From Nocardia inohanensis NBRC 100128 (GTDB taxonomy: Bacteria; Actinomycetota; Actinomycetes; Mycobacteriales; Mycobacteriaceae), in the NCBI RefSeq assembly GCF_001612945.1, contig NZ_BDBK01000012.1, positions 186,001 to 250,000 on the forward strand: a DNA stretch of 64,000 nt, in the 5' to 3' direction. Every line of letters starts with the position of its first letter. The stretch's first letter is position 1. Made by a program: the position numbers and the translations under genes. Of this stretch, positions 41,398-50,428 are shown in pieces. The notes beneath the pieces were generated by a model, which did not search any database, had not been told where the DNA came from, and saw only the letters and a program-made list of their open reading frames with translations.

Positions 41398-43188
41398 CTA
41401 TCGGCTTTGCCAACGCGCGGTGTCCCACAGGCAGACCAGCCCGCTGGCCTCGTCCGCGGTCGCCAAGGATGCGCCGTCGGGACTGAAGGCGATCGCCCGG
41501 GCGGGTGTTTCCAGCTCGCCTATGCGGGACCCCGTTGCCGAATTCCACACTCGCACCCCGGAATCGGTCCAGCCGCAGCGCCGGGCCGTCGCCAGTAGGT
41601 GACCGTCGGGGTGGAACGCGACCGCGTCCGCACCGCCACGACCGCCCAGGCGTCGCACGCGATCCCCCGCGACGTCCATCAACCACACCTTGGACTCGCA
41701 GGCGGCGGCAATGAGACTGCTGTCGGGGCTGACAGCGAGACTCAGTACAGGTGGTCGACCGTCGAGTCGGAAATCGCGGAGGTGCTCACCAGTATTCGGA
41801 TTCCACAGCTGGACAAGGATTTTCCGGTCCCGGGTGCGATCACCGATCTCGGTGCCGGTTGCCAGCAGGTGACCGTCCCGCGCGAGAGCGACGGCCCGAA
41901 CCCGATCGCCGGAACCACCGGCTGACGCATCGGTCGCCCGCTCGTCCAACAGGTGCTCGGCTCGTCCCTCGGCGTCGTCGACGCCCAGAACGAGCAAGCG
42001 GTCGCCGGTGGTGATGTCCCACAACGTATGTCCCTCGACCAGCGTGCGGTCGGAGATGAAAGCGACTCCGTTGTCATAGCGGATGTGCGCGCCCAGGTCT
42101 CGCAGGTGCTTGCCGGTGGCCGCATCCCACACCGCTGCTCGACCCCAACCGTTGGCAGCCAACACCGTACCGTCGCCGCTGAACGCGATCGCGCCGATGA
42201 AGAAGGACGTCCGCACGGTGTACAAGACCCTACGGGTCTCGAGGTGCCACGCGACGATCGTGTGGTTGTTGCCGTCGCAGATAGCGAGCACGGCCCCGTC
42301 CGGACTGAACGCGACCGTACGGAAGTCGCCGGCGCAGTGCTCGAATGCACGCAGTTCCAAGGCAGGTAGCTCGCGCCGCAGCACCACATTCAATCTCGCT
42401 TCGGCGGCGTGGTCGCCCCCGGCGGTGAGCGCCCGGAGTTCCGTCACCGCCTCGTCATAGCGCCCTTGTGCGAGCAGCAGCCCGGCCCGCACCCGCCGGA
42501 GCATCGGGTGCGCGACGGCGCCCAGCAACTCGATGGCTTCCTCACGAAGGTGGAGCCGCCGTACCCGCCATTCGTTCGCGATGTTCACCATCGTCCAGTC
42601 GAGGTCGCGATACTGCGAACACCTCTGGTCGATGCCGGTGAGCAGATCGATGGCGGCGGTCAGGCGGGCGGCACGCCACAACTTCAGCGCACCTCGCTCG
42701 AGTTCCCTTGTGGCATGGGCATTTCCGGCGACCGCCAGCTGTTGCAGCAGGTCGAAGCGACGCTGGCTGGACAGCCACCCGACCACGCCGGCGAACCGAT
42801 CTCGCTCCGGCAGGCGGTCCAGCTGCGAAATAGCTTCTTCCACCCGCCCCTGCCCGGCGAGCAATCGAGCCAATCGTCTGCGAGCACCTGCATTTCCGCC
42901 CTCGGCCACCACCCGCATCTGGTCGATGGCCTCGTCGATGCGACCTTGCCGCAGCAGCCAATCCGCCAGTGCCCGAGCGGCATACCGATCTCCATCGGCC
43001 GCCCGCGCTTCCAACTCGGCGACCCGTCCCGCGCGCAACAAGCCGGCAGCCAACTGCCGGGATCCTTGCGCGTCACCGGCATCCGCCAGCCGCCGCAGTT
43101 CCTCGAGATCGCCGGCCTTCGCCAGTCGGATCGCCGTCTGACGTAGACAAGGTACGGGCGGCGGTGGGGTCGAAGCAGAAGAATCCAC
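41398..43188 (-). CDS. TPR/WD40 two-part repeat protein, 596 residues
   Basis: The N-terminal ~260 residues are a Sel1/TPR-like series (RRLADAGDAQGSRQLAAGLL, DWLLRQGRIDEAIDQMRVVA, RRLARLLAGQGRVEEAISQL). The rest is a WD40-like propeller with repeated FSPDG/FHPDG and xVWD/xLW endings: TVAFSPDGAVLAICDG, AIAFSGDGTVLAANGWGRAA, AVAFHPDGHLLATARRCG, AIAFSPDGASLATADE. No enzymatic part is visible. GTG start. These domains join proteins, so it is a scaffold, partner unknown. Confidence 0.82.
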   Translation of the reverse strand: MDSSASTPPPPVPCLRQTAIRLAKAGDLEELRRLADAGDAQGSRQLAAGLLRAGRVAELEARAADGDRYAARALADWLLRQGRIDEAIDQMRVVAEGGNAGARRRLARLLAGQGRVEEAISQLDRLPERDRFAGVVGWLSSQRRFDLLQQLAVAGNAHATRELERGALKLWRAARLTAAIDLLTGIDQRCSQYRDLDWTMVNIANEWRVRRLHLREEAIELLGAVAHPMLRRVRAGLLLAQGRYDEAVTELRALTAGGDHAAEARLNVVLRRELPALELRAFEHCAGDFRTVAFSPDGAVLAICDGNNHTIVAWHLETRRVLYTVRTSFFIGAIAFSGDGTVLAANGWGRAAVWDAATGKHLRDLGAHIRYDNGVAFISDRTLVEGHTLWDITTGDRLLVLGVDDAEGRAEHLLDERATDASAGGSGDRVRAVALARDGHLLATGTEIGDRTRDRKILVQLWNPNTGEHLRDFRLDGRPPVLSLAVSPDSSLIAAACESKVWLMDVAGDRVRRLGGRGGADAVAFHPDGHLLATARRCGWTDSGVRVWNSATGSRIGELETPARAIAFSPDGASLATADEASGLVCLWDTARWQSR

Positions 43189-43261
43189 CTCGCAGTCCTA
43201 GCATCCCTCGCGGCGTCGGACCGATTTGCGAGCTGGGCGGCCGTGAAGTTCGGAGGAGCGT

Positions 43262-43774
43262 TCAGCCCTCAGCGTCGAGAGTCAGCACTACCAACGGAAT
43301 CGGCCTGTCGACCTTGGACTGGAAATCCGCGAGCAGCGGGTTGTTGGCCAGCACCCACGCCGCGAATTCTTCGTACTCCGCGGCTTCGAGCACCTTGCCG
43401 GTCGCCTGGTGAGTCTCGCCTCGAAGTTCGATGGTGACCCGCGGATTCGCCTTGATGTTGTACCACCAGGCCGGGTACTTGTCCTCGATGAACGAGCTCA
43501 CATACATGGTGTCGTCCCGATACAGGGGTCCCAGCGGCGTGGTGTGCCGCTTGCCGCTCCTGGCTCCGGTCGTGGTGAGCAGGATGAGATCCCCACCCGC
43601 GTATGCGCCGCCCACCACGCCCGAGTTCGCCCGGAACTCCTTGATCACATCATCGTTCCAGTTGGCGATGCCGCCGTCCTGGTCCCACGCCTGGTTCCAC
43701 GGCGCGTTCGGATCGTTGTAATCGGTGATGTCGGCCTGATCCGGCTGTCCCACAGTCGATTCGATTTCGCTCAT
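43262..43774 (-). CDS. Ddn-type F420-dependent nitroreductase family protein
   Basis: A 170-residue deazaflavin-dependent oxidoreductase of the DUF385/F420H2-dependent split-barrel family. The core is LILLTTTGARSGKRHTTPLG, YVSSFIEDKYPAWWYNIKAN and VTIELRGETHQATGKVL. Actinobacterial relatives reduce quinones, nitroimidazoles or aflatoxin-like compounds with F420H2. Monocistronic, with a promoter facing the aat gene. Confidence 0.87.
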   Translation of the reverse strand: MSEIESTVGQPDQADITDYNDPNAPWNQAWDQDGGIANWNDDVIKEFRANSGVVGGAYAGGDLILLTTTGARSGKRHTTPLGPLYRDDTMYVSSFIEDKYPAWWYNIKANPRVTIELRGETHQATGKVLEAAEYEEFAAWVLANNPLLADFQSKVDRPIPLVVLTLDAEG

Positions 43775-43905
43775 GAGTCGATCATGTCGCGGATATAGGA
43801 CAGATCAGGTCCTAGTTCAAACGAGAAATACCGGCGCATTTCACGAGTCGCCGCACTGATCTGTCCAGCCCGAGGCTGTTCGCTCGAGTCGGTAATCTCG
43901 ATCCG

Positions 43906-44643
43906 GTGACCGACGCTGCCGACCTGATGCGGATGTACCTGGCCGAACCCGACCAGCCCTTCCCACCCGTCGAGCTCGCGGATCCTTCCGGACTGGTCGC
44001 TTTCGGCGGCGATCTGTCGCCGGAGCGGCTGCTGAGCGCCTATTCCGCGGGCATCTTCCCCTGGTACAACCCGGGCGAAATGATCCACTGGTACTGCCCG
44101 GACCCGCGCAGCATTCTGCTGCCGGCCGACCTGCGGGTGACCAGGTCCTATCGCCGATCTGTCACTGCTGCCGACTACGGCGTGACCATGGATCGCGCTT
44201 TCGCCGATGTGATGTCGAATTGCGCCGCGCCGCGCGGGAACGAGGAAGGAACCTGGATCGGCTCCGACATGCAGGCGGCCTACCTGCGACTGCATAACCT
44301 CGGTCATGCGCACTCGGTCGAAGTATGGCGCGACGGCGAACTCGTCGGCGGCCTCTACGGCGTCGCACTCGGCCGCTCCTTCGCCGGCGAGTCCATGTTC
44401 TCCCGCGCCCGTGACACCTCCAAAATCGCCCTCTACTGGCTCTGCACCCAACTGACCGCCTGGGATTTCACCCTCATCGACTGCCAAGTCACCTCCAGCC
44501 ACCTCACCTCCCTCGGCGCCATCGACGTCCCCCGCACCGACTACCTGCACCTCCACACCCAGGCCGCCGCCCGCCCGGACATCCCCGGCCCCTGGCAATT
44601 CGAGATCCCAATCCCCAACTCCCCCAATCATCTACCGGGGTGA
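43906..44643 (+). CDS. aat: Leucyl/phenylalanyl-tRNA-protein transferase
   Basis: A 245-residue Aat. It transfers Leu or Phe from tRNA to proteins with N-terminal Arg/Lys, marking them for ClpS/ClpAP. Diagnostic blocks are LVAFGGDLSPERLLSAYSAG, IFPWYNPGE, HWYCPDPR, GTWIGSDMQAAY and HSVEVWRDGELVGGLYGVA. GTG follows TAATCT (43893-43898) by 7 bases, a clean leaderless promoter. The C-terminal part is slightly extended by a Pro-rich tail. Confidence 0.93.
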   Translation: MTDAADLMRMYLAEPDQPFPPVELADPSGLVAFGGDLSPERLLSAYSAGIFPWYNPGEMIHWYCPDPRSILLPADLRVTRSYRRSVTAADYGVTMDRAFADVMSNCAAPRGNEEGTWIGSDMQAAYLRLHNLGHAHSVEVWRDGELVGGLYGVALGRSFAGESMFSRARDTSKIALYWLCTQLTAWDFTLIDCQVTSSHLTSLGAIDVPRTDYLHLHTQAAARPDIPGPWQFEIPIPNSPNHLPG

Positions 44644-44685
44644 GCGGTCACCACAGCGAAGGATGCCGCGCCGAAAGCACCTTGC

Positions 44686-44703
44686 GCCGAATTGAGTGCG
44701 TTC
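44686..44703 (-). repeat. Weak, isolated copy of the dispersed repeat core
   Basis: Read on the minus strand, GAACGCACTCAATTCGGC keeps the first 9 bases of the core exactly; the right half is shifted. It is the only copy seen outside the 11-27 kb region. Confidence 0.4.
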
Positions 44704-44767
44704 GACAACCGCCGAGGTGATCCGTAACCGCGTACGGCTGCGAGGATCTTCGCCGCTTCCGAGAAGT

Positions 44768-44795
44768 CCACCGGCGCTGAGATATCCGCCGGTGG
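44768..44795 (-). terminator. Bidirectional hairpin terminator
   Basis: CCACCGGC and GCCGGTGG form an 8-bp stem with a 12-base loop directly beyond the stop of the 174-residue membrane-protein gene. It also serves the converging aat gene. Confidence 0.55.
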
Positions 44796-44802
44796 TGGGC
44801 CG

Positions 44803-45327
44803 CTACGTCGGCACGGTCAGCGCCCGCACGATCGAGCGCACATTCTGGAGATTGCGACCGTAATCGACGGTCGTGACCGGAAGGCGCGGACGGCTGGAGA
44901 CCTCCACGGTGCTGCCGTCGGGCCGCTCTGCCACCACCACCCGCAGGTTCTCGCCCCAACTCATCCATGACATCTTTGTCCGTGCGGCGAGTACACCAGC
45001 GGCGAGATCGCGTTGTGTGATGGTCGCTCGCAACTCGGCCAGCGCTCGTTCGGCCGCCGCGAACGCTTCCCCTGCGGATTGCGCCACCTCGATCGAAACC
45101 TGCTGGCGCACATCGGCTCCGAGCTCATGACCAGTGCCGTTGCGCCGTGCTTGCAAAATGGACAGCGCAGTGATCACGGCACCGAACAGCAGCCCGCCGA
45201 TCAATCCGGCGATCACCCCGCCCCACACGGAGCCGGAGACCAACCCCAGGTAAAGCGCCATGACACAGCCGAAGATCAGGCCGCTGCGCAGAAATATCCG
45301 GGTTGCCCCGCGCCAGAGAGGACTCAT
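44803..45327 (-). CDS. Membrane protein with a C-terminal soluble domain, 174 residues
   Basis: Two hydrophobic segments at ~12-32 (LRSGLIFGCVMALYLGLVSG) and ~36-58 (VIAGLIGGLLFGAVITALSI) form a hairpin. A soluble part follows with a helix (SAGEAFAAAERALAELRATI) and strands ending in NLRVVVAERPDGSTVEV and RSIVRALTVP. The ATG overlaps the stop of an upstream truncated frame by the bases ATGA, suggesting former translational coupling. Function unknown. Confidence 0.65.
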   Translation of the reverse strand: MSPLWRGATRIFLRSGLIFGCVMALYLGLVSGSVWGGVIAGLIGGLLFGAVITALSILQARRNGTGHELGADVRQQVSIEVAQSAGEAFAAAERALAELRATITQRDLAAGVLAARTKMSWMSWGENLRVVVAERPDGSTVEVSSRPRLPVTTVDYGRNLQNVRSIVRALTVPT

Positions 45328-45599
45328 GGCGGCAGCCTACTGAACTCGTCGAAGTCATACCGCTCCGTCATCCCCTCGCACCAAGGCTGTCCTGCCGGGT
45401 AGCGCGTTGATCGATCCGGCGGCCGCAGCGGCGTGGTGGCCGAGGTCGGCCACTCGTACTCGGTCAACAACCCCAGTTCGCCTTGCGTCGCTGCCCAATC
45501 GAAGGCCAGGCAGATCAGGGAGATCCCGCTCCCCGACTGATCGAACGGGGCCGCTTCACTGAATAATCGATGTGGGACAGGCGGAGTTTCAGCCGAGTA
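45324..45599 (-). pseudogene. 5'-truncated frame coupled to the membrane-protein gene
   Basis: A frame of about 90 codons with protein-like content (RLFSEAAPFDQSGSGISLIC, LAFDWAATQGELGLLTEYEW, ending YDFDEFSRLPP) but no ATG or GTG before the middle. Its TGA overlaps the ATG of the downstream gene in the coupled ATGA arrangement. It looks like the 3' part of a lost gene. It overlaps the end of the methyltransferase piece in another frame. Family not recognised. Confidence 0.45.
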
Positions 45600-45774
45600 G
45601 CAGCGGGCTGCCGGGGCGCAGGGCTCGGCGGAAATGCGCTAGGACAGTAGGGATTTCGTGGTCGGGGATGTGAATCAGCGAATACCATGCAACCAGACCG
45701 GCTAGGGATGCATCCGCGAGGGCGACGCTGTCGTAGGACGCTCGCGTATCTTCCAGCCAGCCGTCTGCGTTCAC
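45589..45774 (-). pseudogene. Internal fragment of a SAM-dependent methyltransferase
   Basis: Sixty-one codons, with SLAGLVAWYSLIHIPDHEIP and HFRRALRPGSPLLLG, which match the region behind motif III of class I methyltransferases. The SAM-binding GxGxG part and the C-terminal half are missing. Minus-strand sequence just upstream encodes another short protein-like stretch (ADWLIINQALSVHENSEAAS). The whole region reads as a decayed locus. Confidence 0.55.
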
Positions 45775-45921
45775 GCCGCAGGCTACCCCGGGGAGTTCGG
45801 AACTGTTGGAGCGATGTTGGCGATCGCGTGCATCAGGCGTGACGCTGCCTCGCTGTTTTCATGCACCGACAGGGCCTGGTTGATGATCAGCCAATCGGCG
45901 ATTGTGGCTCAGGCGATCTCG

Positions 45922-46665
45922 TCAATCCAGTAGTTCGTCGAGGTATTTGGCGGGGTTGTCGAGGAAGGTGCGGGTGATTCGGTAGTGCTCGGTGTCCTCG
46001 TATTCGACGAGTTCGTAGCCGTCCTCGCCGATTTGGTAGATCCAGGCGTCCGGGTAGGACATGAGGATCGGGGAGTGGGTGGCGATCAGGAATTGGGAAC
46101 GGGCGCATACGAGTTCGTGCAGGCGGGCGATCATCGCGAGTTGGCGGCTGGGGGACAGTGCGGCTTCCGGCTCGTCGAGGACGTAGAAGCCGTGGCCGTT
46201 GAAGCGGTGCATCAGGAGGGCGAAGAAGGATTCGCCGTGTGATTGTTCGTGCAACGAGACGCCGCCGTAGGCGCCGATCAGTGGTGGTCCGGAGCCGGGC
46301 TCACGGTCCAGCTCCTCGATATTGGTGGCGACGTTGAAGAAGCTTTCCGCGCGCAGGAAGAAGCCGTCGCGGGGTTTGTGTATGGACTTCACCAGTCGCA
46401 GATGCTCGTTGAGGGCCGAGTGGGAGCTGCGGGTGGAAAAGTTGAAGTTCTTGGTGCCGCCTTCCGCGTTGAAGCCCCACGCCGTGGCGATCGCCTCCAG
46501 CAGTGTCGACTTGCCGCTGCCGTTCTCGCCCACCAGGAAGGTCACCCGGGGATGCAGCTCCAACTCCGATAACTCGCGCACCACCGGCAAGGAGAACGGA
46601 TACTGGTCGAAGGACGGCACATTGGACCGGTCGAGAACAGCGCTCCGGACGTAAGGGGCATTCAT
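45922..46665 (-). CDS. AAA-type ABC-like ATPase, 247 residues
   Basis: A predicted ATP-binding protein of the SMC/RecF-like AAA_21 group. Walker A is VGENGSGKSTLLE (~38-50), the signature lies in SHGESFFALL, Walker B is FYVLDEPEAALSP, and the switch His is in IATHSPIL. Small single-domain members of this sort occur widely; a few pair with nucleases (OLD/Gabija types), but no nuclease gene is adjacent here. ATG 46665 is chosen to match MNAPYVRSAVLDRS; ATG 46728 is an alternative. Confidence 0.85.
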   Translation of the reverse strand: MNAPYVRSAVLDRSNVPSFDQYPFSLPVVRELSELELHPRVTFLVGENGSGKSTLLEAIATAWGFNAEGGTKNFNFSTRSSHSALNEHLRLVKSIHKPRDGFFLRAESFFNVATNIEELDREPGSGPPLIGAYGGVSLHEQSHGESFFALLMHRFNGHGFYVLDEPEAALSPSRQLAMIARLHELVCARSQFLIATHSPILMSYPDAWIYQIGEDGYELVEYEDTEHYRITRTFLDNPAKYLDELLD

Positions 46666-46819
46666 CGGCGAGCGTCCACGGCATCCATAGCCGGAATTGT
46701 CCGGCAAACGTTGAAGTCGTACGCGCATGGGGTCGGGTTCGTAGGGCAGCCTGGACCACAACGGAAGCACATTCACGCCTCGTCGCGGGGTGGACCGATC
46801 GATCATCGAGGAGGATTCG

Positions 46820-47380
46820 ATGTTGCCCGTGATCTATTCGCTGAGTGTGTCACTGGACGGGTATATCGCTGGGCCCGGTGACGACCTCGGTTGGAGCGTT
46901 CCCGATGAAGAGTTGATGCGGTTCCATATCGAGCAGACTCGCGATATCGCGGCGCATGTGTGTGGGCGCAAGCTGTACGAGACCATGCTGGTTTGGGAGA
47001 CCGCCGAGCAGACGATGAGCGATGAGGCGGATTTGGAGTTCGCCAAGATTTGGCGGCCGATTCCCAAGGTGGTGTTCTCGCGCACGCTGGAGTCGGTGAG
47101 TGGCAATGCGCGGCTTGCGACCGACGATATCGCCACCGAAATCGATCGGTTGCGGGGGCAGCCGGGTCCGGGCGTGGTGGCCATTGCCGGCGCTGAGATT
47201 GCCGCGGCGGCCATCGCCGAGGATCTGATCGACGAATACTGTCAGTTCGTTTACCCGGTCGTGCTCGGCAGCGGAACGCCGTACTTTCCGCCGCTCGACC
47301 GGCGTCTCGAGCTGCGTTTGGTCGAGACTCGCCAGGTGGGGGCGCAGGTCGTCTACCTTCGGTACCAGCGCGCACGGTGA
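46820..47380 (+). CDS. RibD C-terminal-type reductase
   Basis: A 186-residue dihydrofolate-reductase-fold protein. Blocks are YSLSVSLDGYIAGPGDDLGW, HVCGRKLYETMLVWE, VVAIAGAEIAAAAIAEDLID and FVYPVVLGSGTPYFP. GAGGAGG lies 7 bases ahead of ATG. It resembles the 26416-26946 protein only in fold. Substrate unknown. Confidence 0.83.
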   Translation: MLPVIYSLSVSLDGYIAGPGDDLGWSVPDEELMRFHIEQTRDIAAHVCGRKLYETMLVWETAEQTMSDEADLEFAKIWRPIPKVVFSRTLESVSGNARLATDDIATEIDRLRGQPGPGVVAIAGAEIAAAAIAEDLIDEYCQFVYPVVLGSGTPYFPPLDRRLELRLVETRQVGAQVVYLRYQRAR

Positions 47381-47440
47381 AGATCGGCCCGGCCGTGGCA
47401 GAGTGAACCGGAGGTTTGCCACAGCGAGGAGGAACTGACG

Positions 47441-48055
47441 ATGAGCGGACGCGTCCCCAGCCAGTGGGAGGAGCTCACCGCGGCGGATCCGGCGCATTCG
47501 AGCTGGTATGTGGAGCGGTTCCGGGCTTTGGCGGCCGACGGCACCGATATCGTCGGCGAGGCGCGGATGATCGATGCCATGCTCGCGCGCGGCAGCCGCG
47601 TCCTGGATGCGGGGTGCGGGCCGGGGCGGGTGGGCGGTTACCTGCATGCGGCCGGTCACCTCGTGGTCGGTGTCGACGTCGATCCGGTGCTGATCGCGGC
47701 GGCGGAACAGGATTACCCCGGTCCGGCCTGGCTGGTCGGTGACCTCGCGGAGCTGGATCTGCCGAGTCGCGGGGTCGCCGCCGACTTCGATGCCATCGTC
47801 TGCGCCGGGAACGTGATGACCTTCCTCGCGCCCTCCACCAGGGCGGCCGTGCTGAACGGGTTCGCCCGCCACCTCGCCCCGACCGGACGCCTGGTCACCG
47901 GCTTCGGCGCCGATCGGGGTTACGAGTTCCCGCAATTCCTGGCCGACGCCGAAAACGCCGGGCTCACAGTCGATCTGAAACTTTCGGCGTGGGACTTGCG
48001 GCCTTTCGACGACGACTCCGACTTCCTGGTGGCGGTGTTCTCCCGCGCGGAGTGA
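47441..48055 (+). CDS. Class I SAM-dependent methyltransferase
   Basis: A 204-residue methyltransferase. Motif I is VLDAGCGPGRVGGYL (~55-69), motif II VVGVDVDPVLI, motif III DFDAIVCAGNVMTFL, and post-motif LAPTGRLVTGFGADRGY. The acceptor is not readable. It follows the RibD-like gene by 60 bases on the same strand and could share its transcript. Confidence 0.87.
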   Translation: MSGRVPSQWEELTAADPAHSSWYVERFRALAADGTDIVGEARMIDAMLARGSRVLDAGCGPGRVGGYLHAAGHLVVGVDVDPVLIAAAEQDYPGPAWLVGDLAELDLPSRGVAADFDAIVCAGNVMTFLAPSTRAAVLNGFARHLAPTGRLVTGFGADRGYEFPQFLADAENAGLTVDLKLSAWDLRPFDDDSDFLVAVFSRAE

Positions 48056-48068
48056 AATCCACTGCGGG

Positions 48069-49556
48069 TCAATGCTCACAGAGCGAGAACTCCCGCTCGT
48101 ACAGCTCCTCGTTGTGCTCGTCGATGAAGAACTTCCGCTCCCGCATCAGCTCCGCACGAAACTCCTTGGCCTGCGCCAGCGTCATGGTCGAGGTCGGCGA
48201 CCACGGCTGCTGCGGGGGCACATCGGCGGTCGAGGTGATTCGCACCGACGGGTCGACCAGGAAGAACGCCAGGATCTTTCGATGCCCGGGCCGGGTGGGA
48301 TCGGCCAGTTCGAAGGGTGCGACGCGATGCTGGAGGATGTTCGGGAACGCGATGCAGCGCCCGGCGCTGGTGCGCACCGACCCGAGCACCTGATTCAGCG
48401 GATCCTCGTCGCCGAGACCGTAGACCTCGGACACGCCGGTGCGGTCGTTCTGTTCGTAATCCGGGTCGTCGATCGCCGCCCGGAAGCCGAGCTGACTGTC
48501 GCCGATATTCTCGCTGTCCCAATAGTAGATGGCGGTCGAGACGATGCGCTCGTTCAACATGCCTTCGACATGCCAACTGCCGCCGGGGTATCGGGGCCGC
48601 TCCGGCGTGAGATGGATATTCGCGAGCTTGACGATGACCTGGAGGCGCCGGCCGCGCAGCTCGACGCGTTCGGGTGTCGCCGGCGGGGTGAATTCGGGCG
48701 CGTCCGGGATCACGGGGCTGCGCCAGTCCCACCATTCCTCCATCGCCGTTTCCCATTCGCGCTGGGCGTCCTCGTCGTCCTCGTCCTCGGGTTCGACCGG
48801 CCGGTCCGGGTCCTGGTCATACCAGCTGGTCGAGTCGACTTCGATCCGCACGGGTCGCGGATTACGCAATTCGGTGAGCACCTTCTCGAACAGCGGGAGC
48901 ACCCGCGTGAACAGCTCGGGCAGCACGGCTTCGAGTTCCCGATGGGTATCGGGATGCACATTGTTCACGTATGAGCAGAACACGGCTGCACCGTCGGCGC
49001 CGACCTCGACATCCGTTGGCAGCCACTGGAATTTCTCCGAATGCAGGTACCGCTCGTAATGAGAGGTCGGCTTCTTCCAATCGGAATCGTCGGCCGAACT
49101 CACCGACCGCACCCGGCAGAACAGCGACGGATGCACCAGATCCAGCACCTGTGCATCGGTCCCCGGATGCCAATCCAGCTCCTCGGCGGGCACCTCCTCC
49201 AGCACCCGAACCGCTTCCCGCAGACGCGATCTCAACTCGTCCTCGATCAGCGAATCCGACTGCCACACCCCGTCGACAGCCGCCACCTCGATCCCGGTCC
49301 GCTCATCCCGCAGCCCGGCGTAGTACGCCAATTCCGCCAGCACATAACGGATTTGGGCCTCGGTCAGTCCTTGTTCGACCGCTTCCCGAGTCCATCTGCC
49401 GACGATCTCGGCATCATCGATCTTGACGGACCACGCCGGTTTCGACCGAATACCGGAACTCAACTGCATCATCTGACGTTCCCGCAGGGTCCGCACCGGC
49501 GCGACCGTCGTATGAAAACCGGTAAAGGGCAGCGGAAATGCGGCTAGCTCAGTCAT
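48069..49556 (-). CDS. DUF4246 protein, 495 residues
   Basis: A large protein of a family known mostly from fungi and some actinobacteria. The C-terminal half shows the double-stranded beta-helix signs of Fe(II)/2-oxoglutarate enzymes: a His-x-Glu pair in SWHVEGMLNERIVSTAIYYW, a distal His in NILQHRVAPFELAD and an Arg in HRKILAFFLVDPS. The N-terminal half carries helices and HPGTDAQVLDLVHPSLFC. Activity is unproven. ATG 49556 starts MTELAAFPLPF. Confidence 0.75.
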   Translation of the reverse strand: MTELAAFPLPFTGFHTTVAPVRTLRERQMMQLSSGIRSKPAWSVKIDDAEIVGRWTREAVEQGLTEAQIRYVLAELAYYAGLRDERTGIEVAAVDGVWQSDSLIEDELRSRLREAVRVLEEVPAEELDWHPGTDAQVLDLVHPSLFCRVRSVSSADDSDWKKPTSHYERYLHSEKFQWLPTDVEVGADGAAVFCSYVNNVHPDTHRELEAVLPELFTRVLPLFEKVLTELRNPRPVRIEVDSTSWYDQDPDRPVEPEDEDDEDAQREWETAMEEWWDWRSPVIPDAPEFTPPATPERVELRGRRLQVIVKLANIHLTPERPRYPGGSWHVEGMLNERIVSTAIYYWDSENIGDSQLGFRAAIDDPDYEQNDRTGVSEVYGLGDEDPLNQVLGSVRTSAGRCIAFPNILQHRVAPFELADPTRPGHRKILAFFLVDPSVRITSTADVPPQQPWSPTSTMTLAQAKEFRAELMRERKFFIDEHNEELYEREFSLCEH

Positions 49557-49663
49557 TCTCTCTCTCACTGTTCGCGACGGCAGCAAGAATACTGCCGTCA
49601 GGTGCCGGATTCTCACCCCTGCGGTGGGTAGGAACGGGTCCGGCCGCTTCCTAACCTGGGGTC

Positions 49664-50344
49664 ATGGCAGCACCGCTCCCGCCCCCTGGCTGGTATCCCA
49701 ACGGCACTCTCCTGCGCTGGTGGGACGGGTACCGCTGGACCGAGCACAGTCAGCCGCTGCCGGTGAGAACCACACCGACACAGGTTGTTTCGGTCGATCC
49801 GCGATTGCTCGCGGAACGCGGCCTGGTCTTCCGGCACCAAGCCGAACTGATCGAGCATCGCGGCTGGACCATTACCGACCACCACGGTAGGCCACTCGGA
49901 TCGATGGTGCCCATCGGCGCGAAAGTGCTTGAAAGGTTGGCGGGCACCAGAGTCGAACTCCGCGACCAGGACGACGCGCTCATCCACACCATCACCGAGG
50001 ATGTGGTCCGGTTCAAGTCCGTCAGCCGCATCAAGGACCTCGGCAAGGTCACCGTGGGCTGGTCGTCGAAGACCAAGTTCACCCTGAGCGACGAAAACGA
50101 CGTCCCGCTCGGCACTGTCGAATGCGCCGGCAACTGGTCGGACCGATTCCTGATCCGCGACGCCGGCAACGAGCAGATCGGCAGGATCGATCACGAGGTG
50201 GTGCGCCGGAACAAGTGGATCATCGACCGCTACGAGATGCACCTACAGCTCGACCGCCCTCTCACCGGACCGCTGGGCGCATTGATCCTCGCCACCGTTC
50301 CGCGCGTCTACCAGGACATCTCCCGGCGCTACCTGAACGCCTGA
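49664..50344 (+). CDS. DUF2510 + LURP-one/scramblase-like protein
   Basis: A 226-residue protein. Residues ~6-30 are a DUF2510 motif (PPPGWYPNG and RWWDGYRWTEH). The remaining part, with LVFRHQAELIEHRGWTITDH, RFLIRDAGNEQIGRIDHEVV and KWIIDRYEMHLQL, follows the Tubby-like LURP-one/phospholipid-scramblase fold. The role may be membrane lipid binding. ATG follows TAACCT (49652-49657) by 6 bases, leaderless. Confidence 0.8.
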   Translation: MAAPLPPPGWYPNGTLLRWWDGYRWTEHSQPLPVRTTPTQVVSVDPRLLAERGLVFRHQAELIEHRGWTITDHHGRPLGSMVPIGAKVLERLAGTRVELRDQDDALIHTITEDVVRFKSVSRIKDLGKVTVGWSSKTKFTLSDENDVPLGTVECAGNWSDRFLIRDAGNEQIGRIDHEVVRRNKWIIDRYEMHLQLDRPLTGPLGALILATVPRVYQDISRRYLNA

Positions 50345-50428
50345 CCGGGCGAATTCATAACGAACCGCGCTGAGTCCAGCCCGAATCGGTCTTTCCCTCG
50401 GACATCGTCCCGCGGGTAGAGAAGTACT

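Noticed and set aside
45922..46665. Gabija- or OLD-type defence pair
   Set aside because: The ATPase is typical, but neither side holds a nuclease, helicase or TOPRIM gene; the neighbours are remnants and a RibD-like reductase.
47381..47420. GAAGATCGG block resembling the repeat companion
   Set aside because: Only GAAGATC is shared and no core follows within 40 bases.
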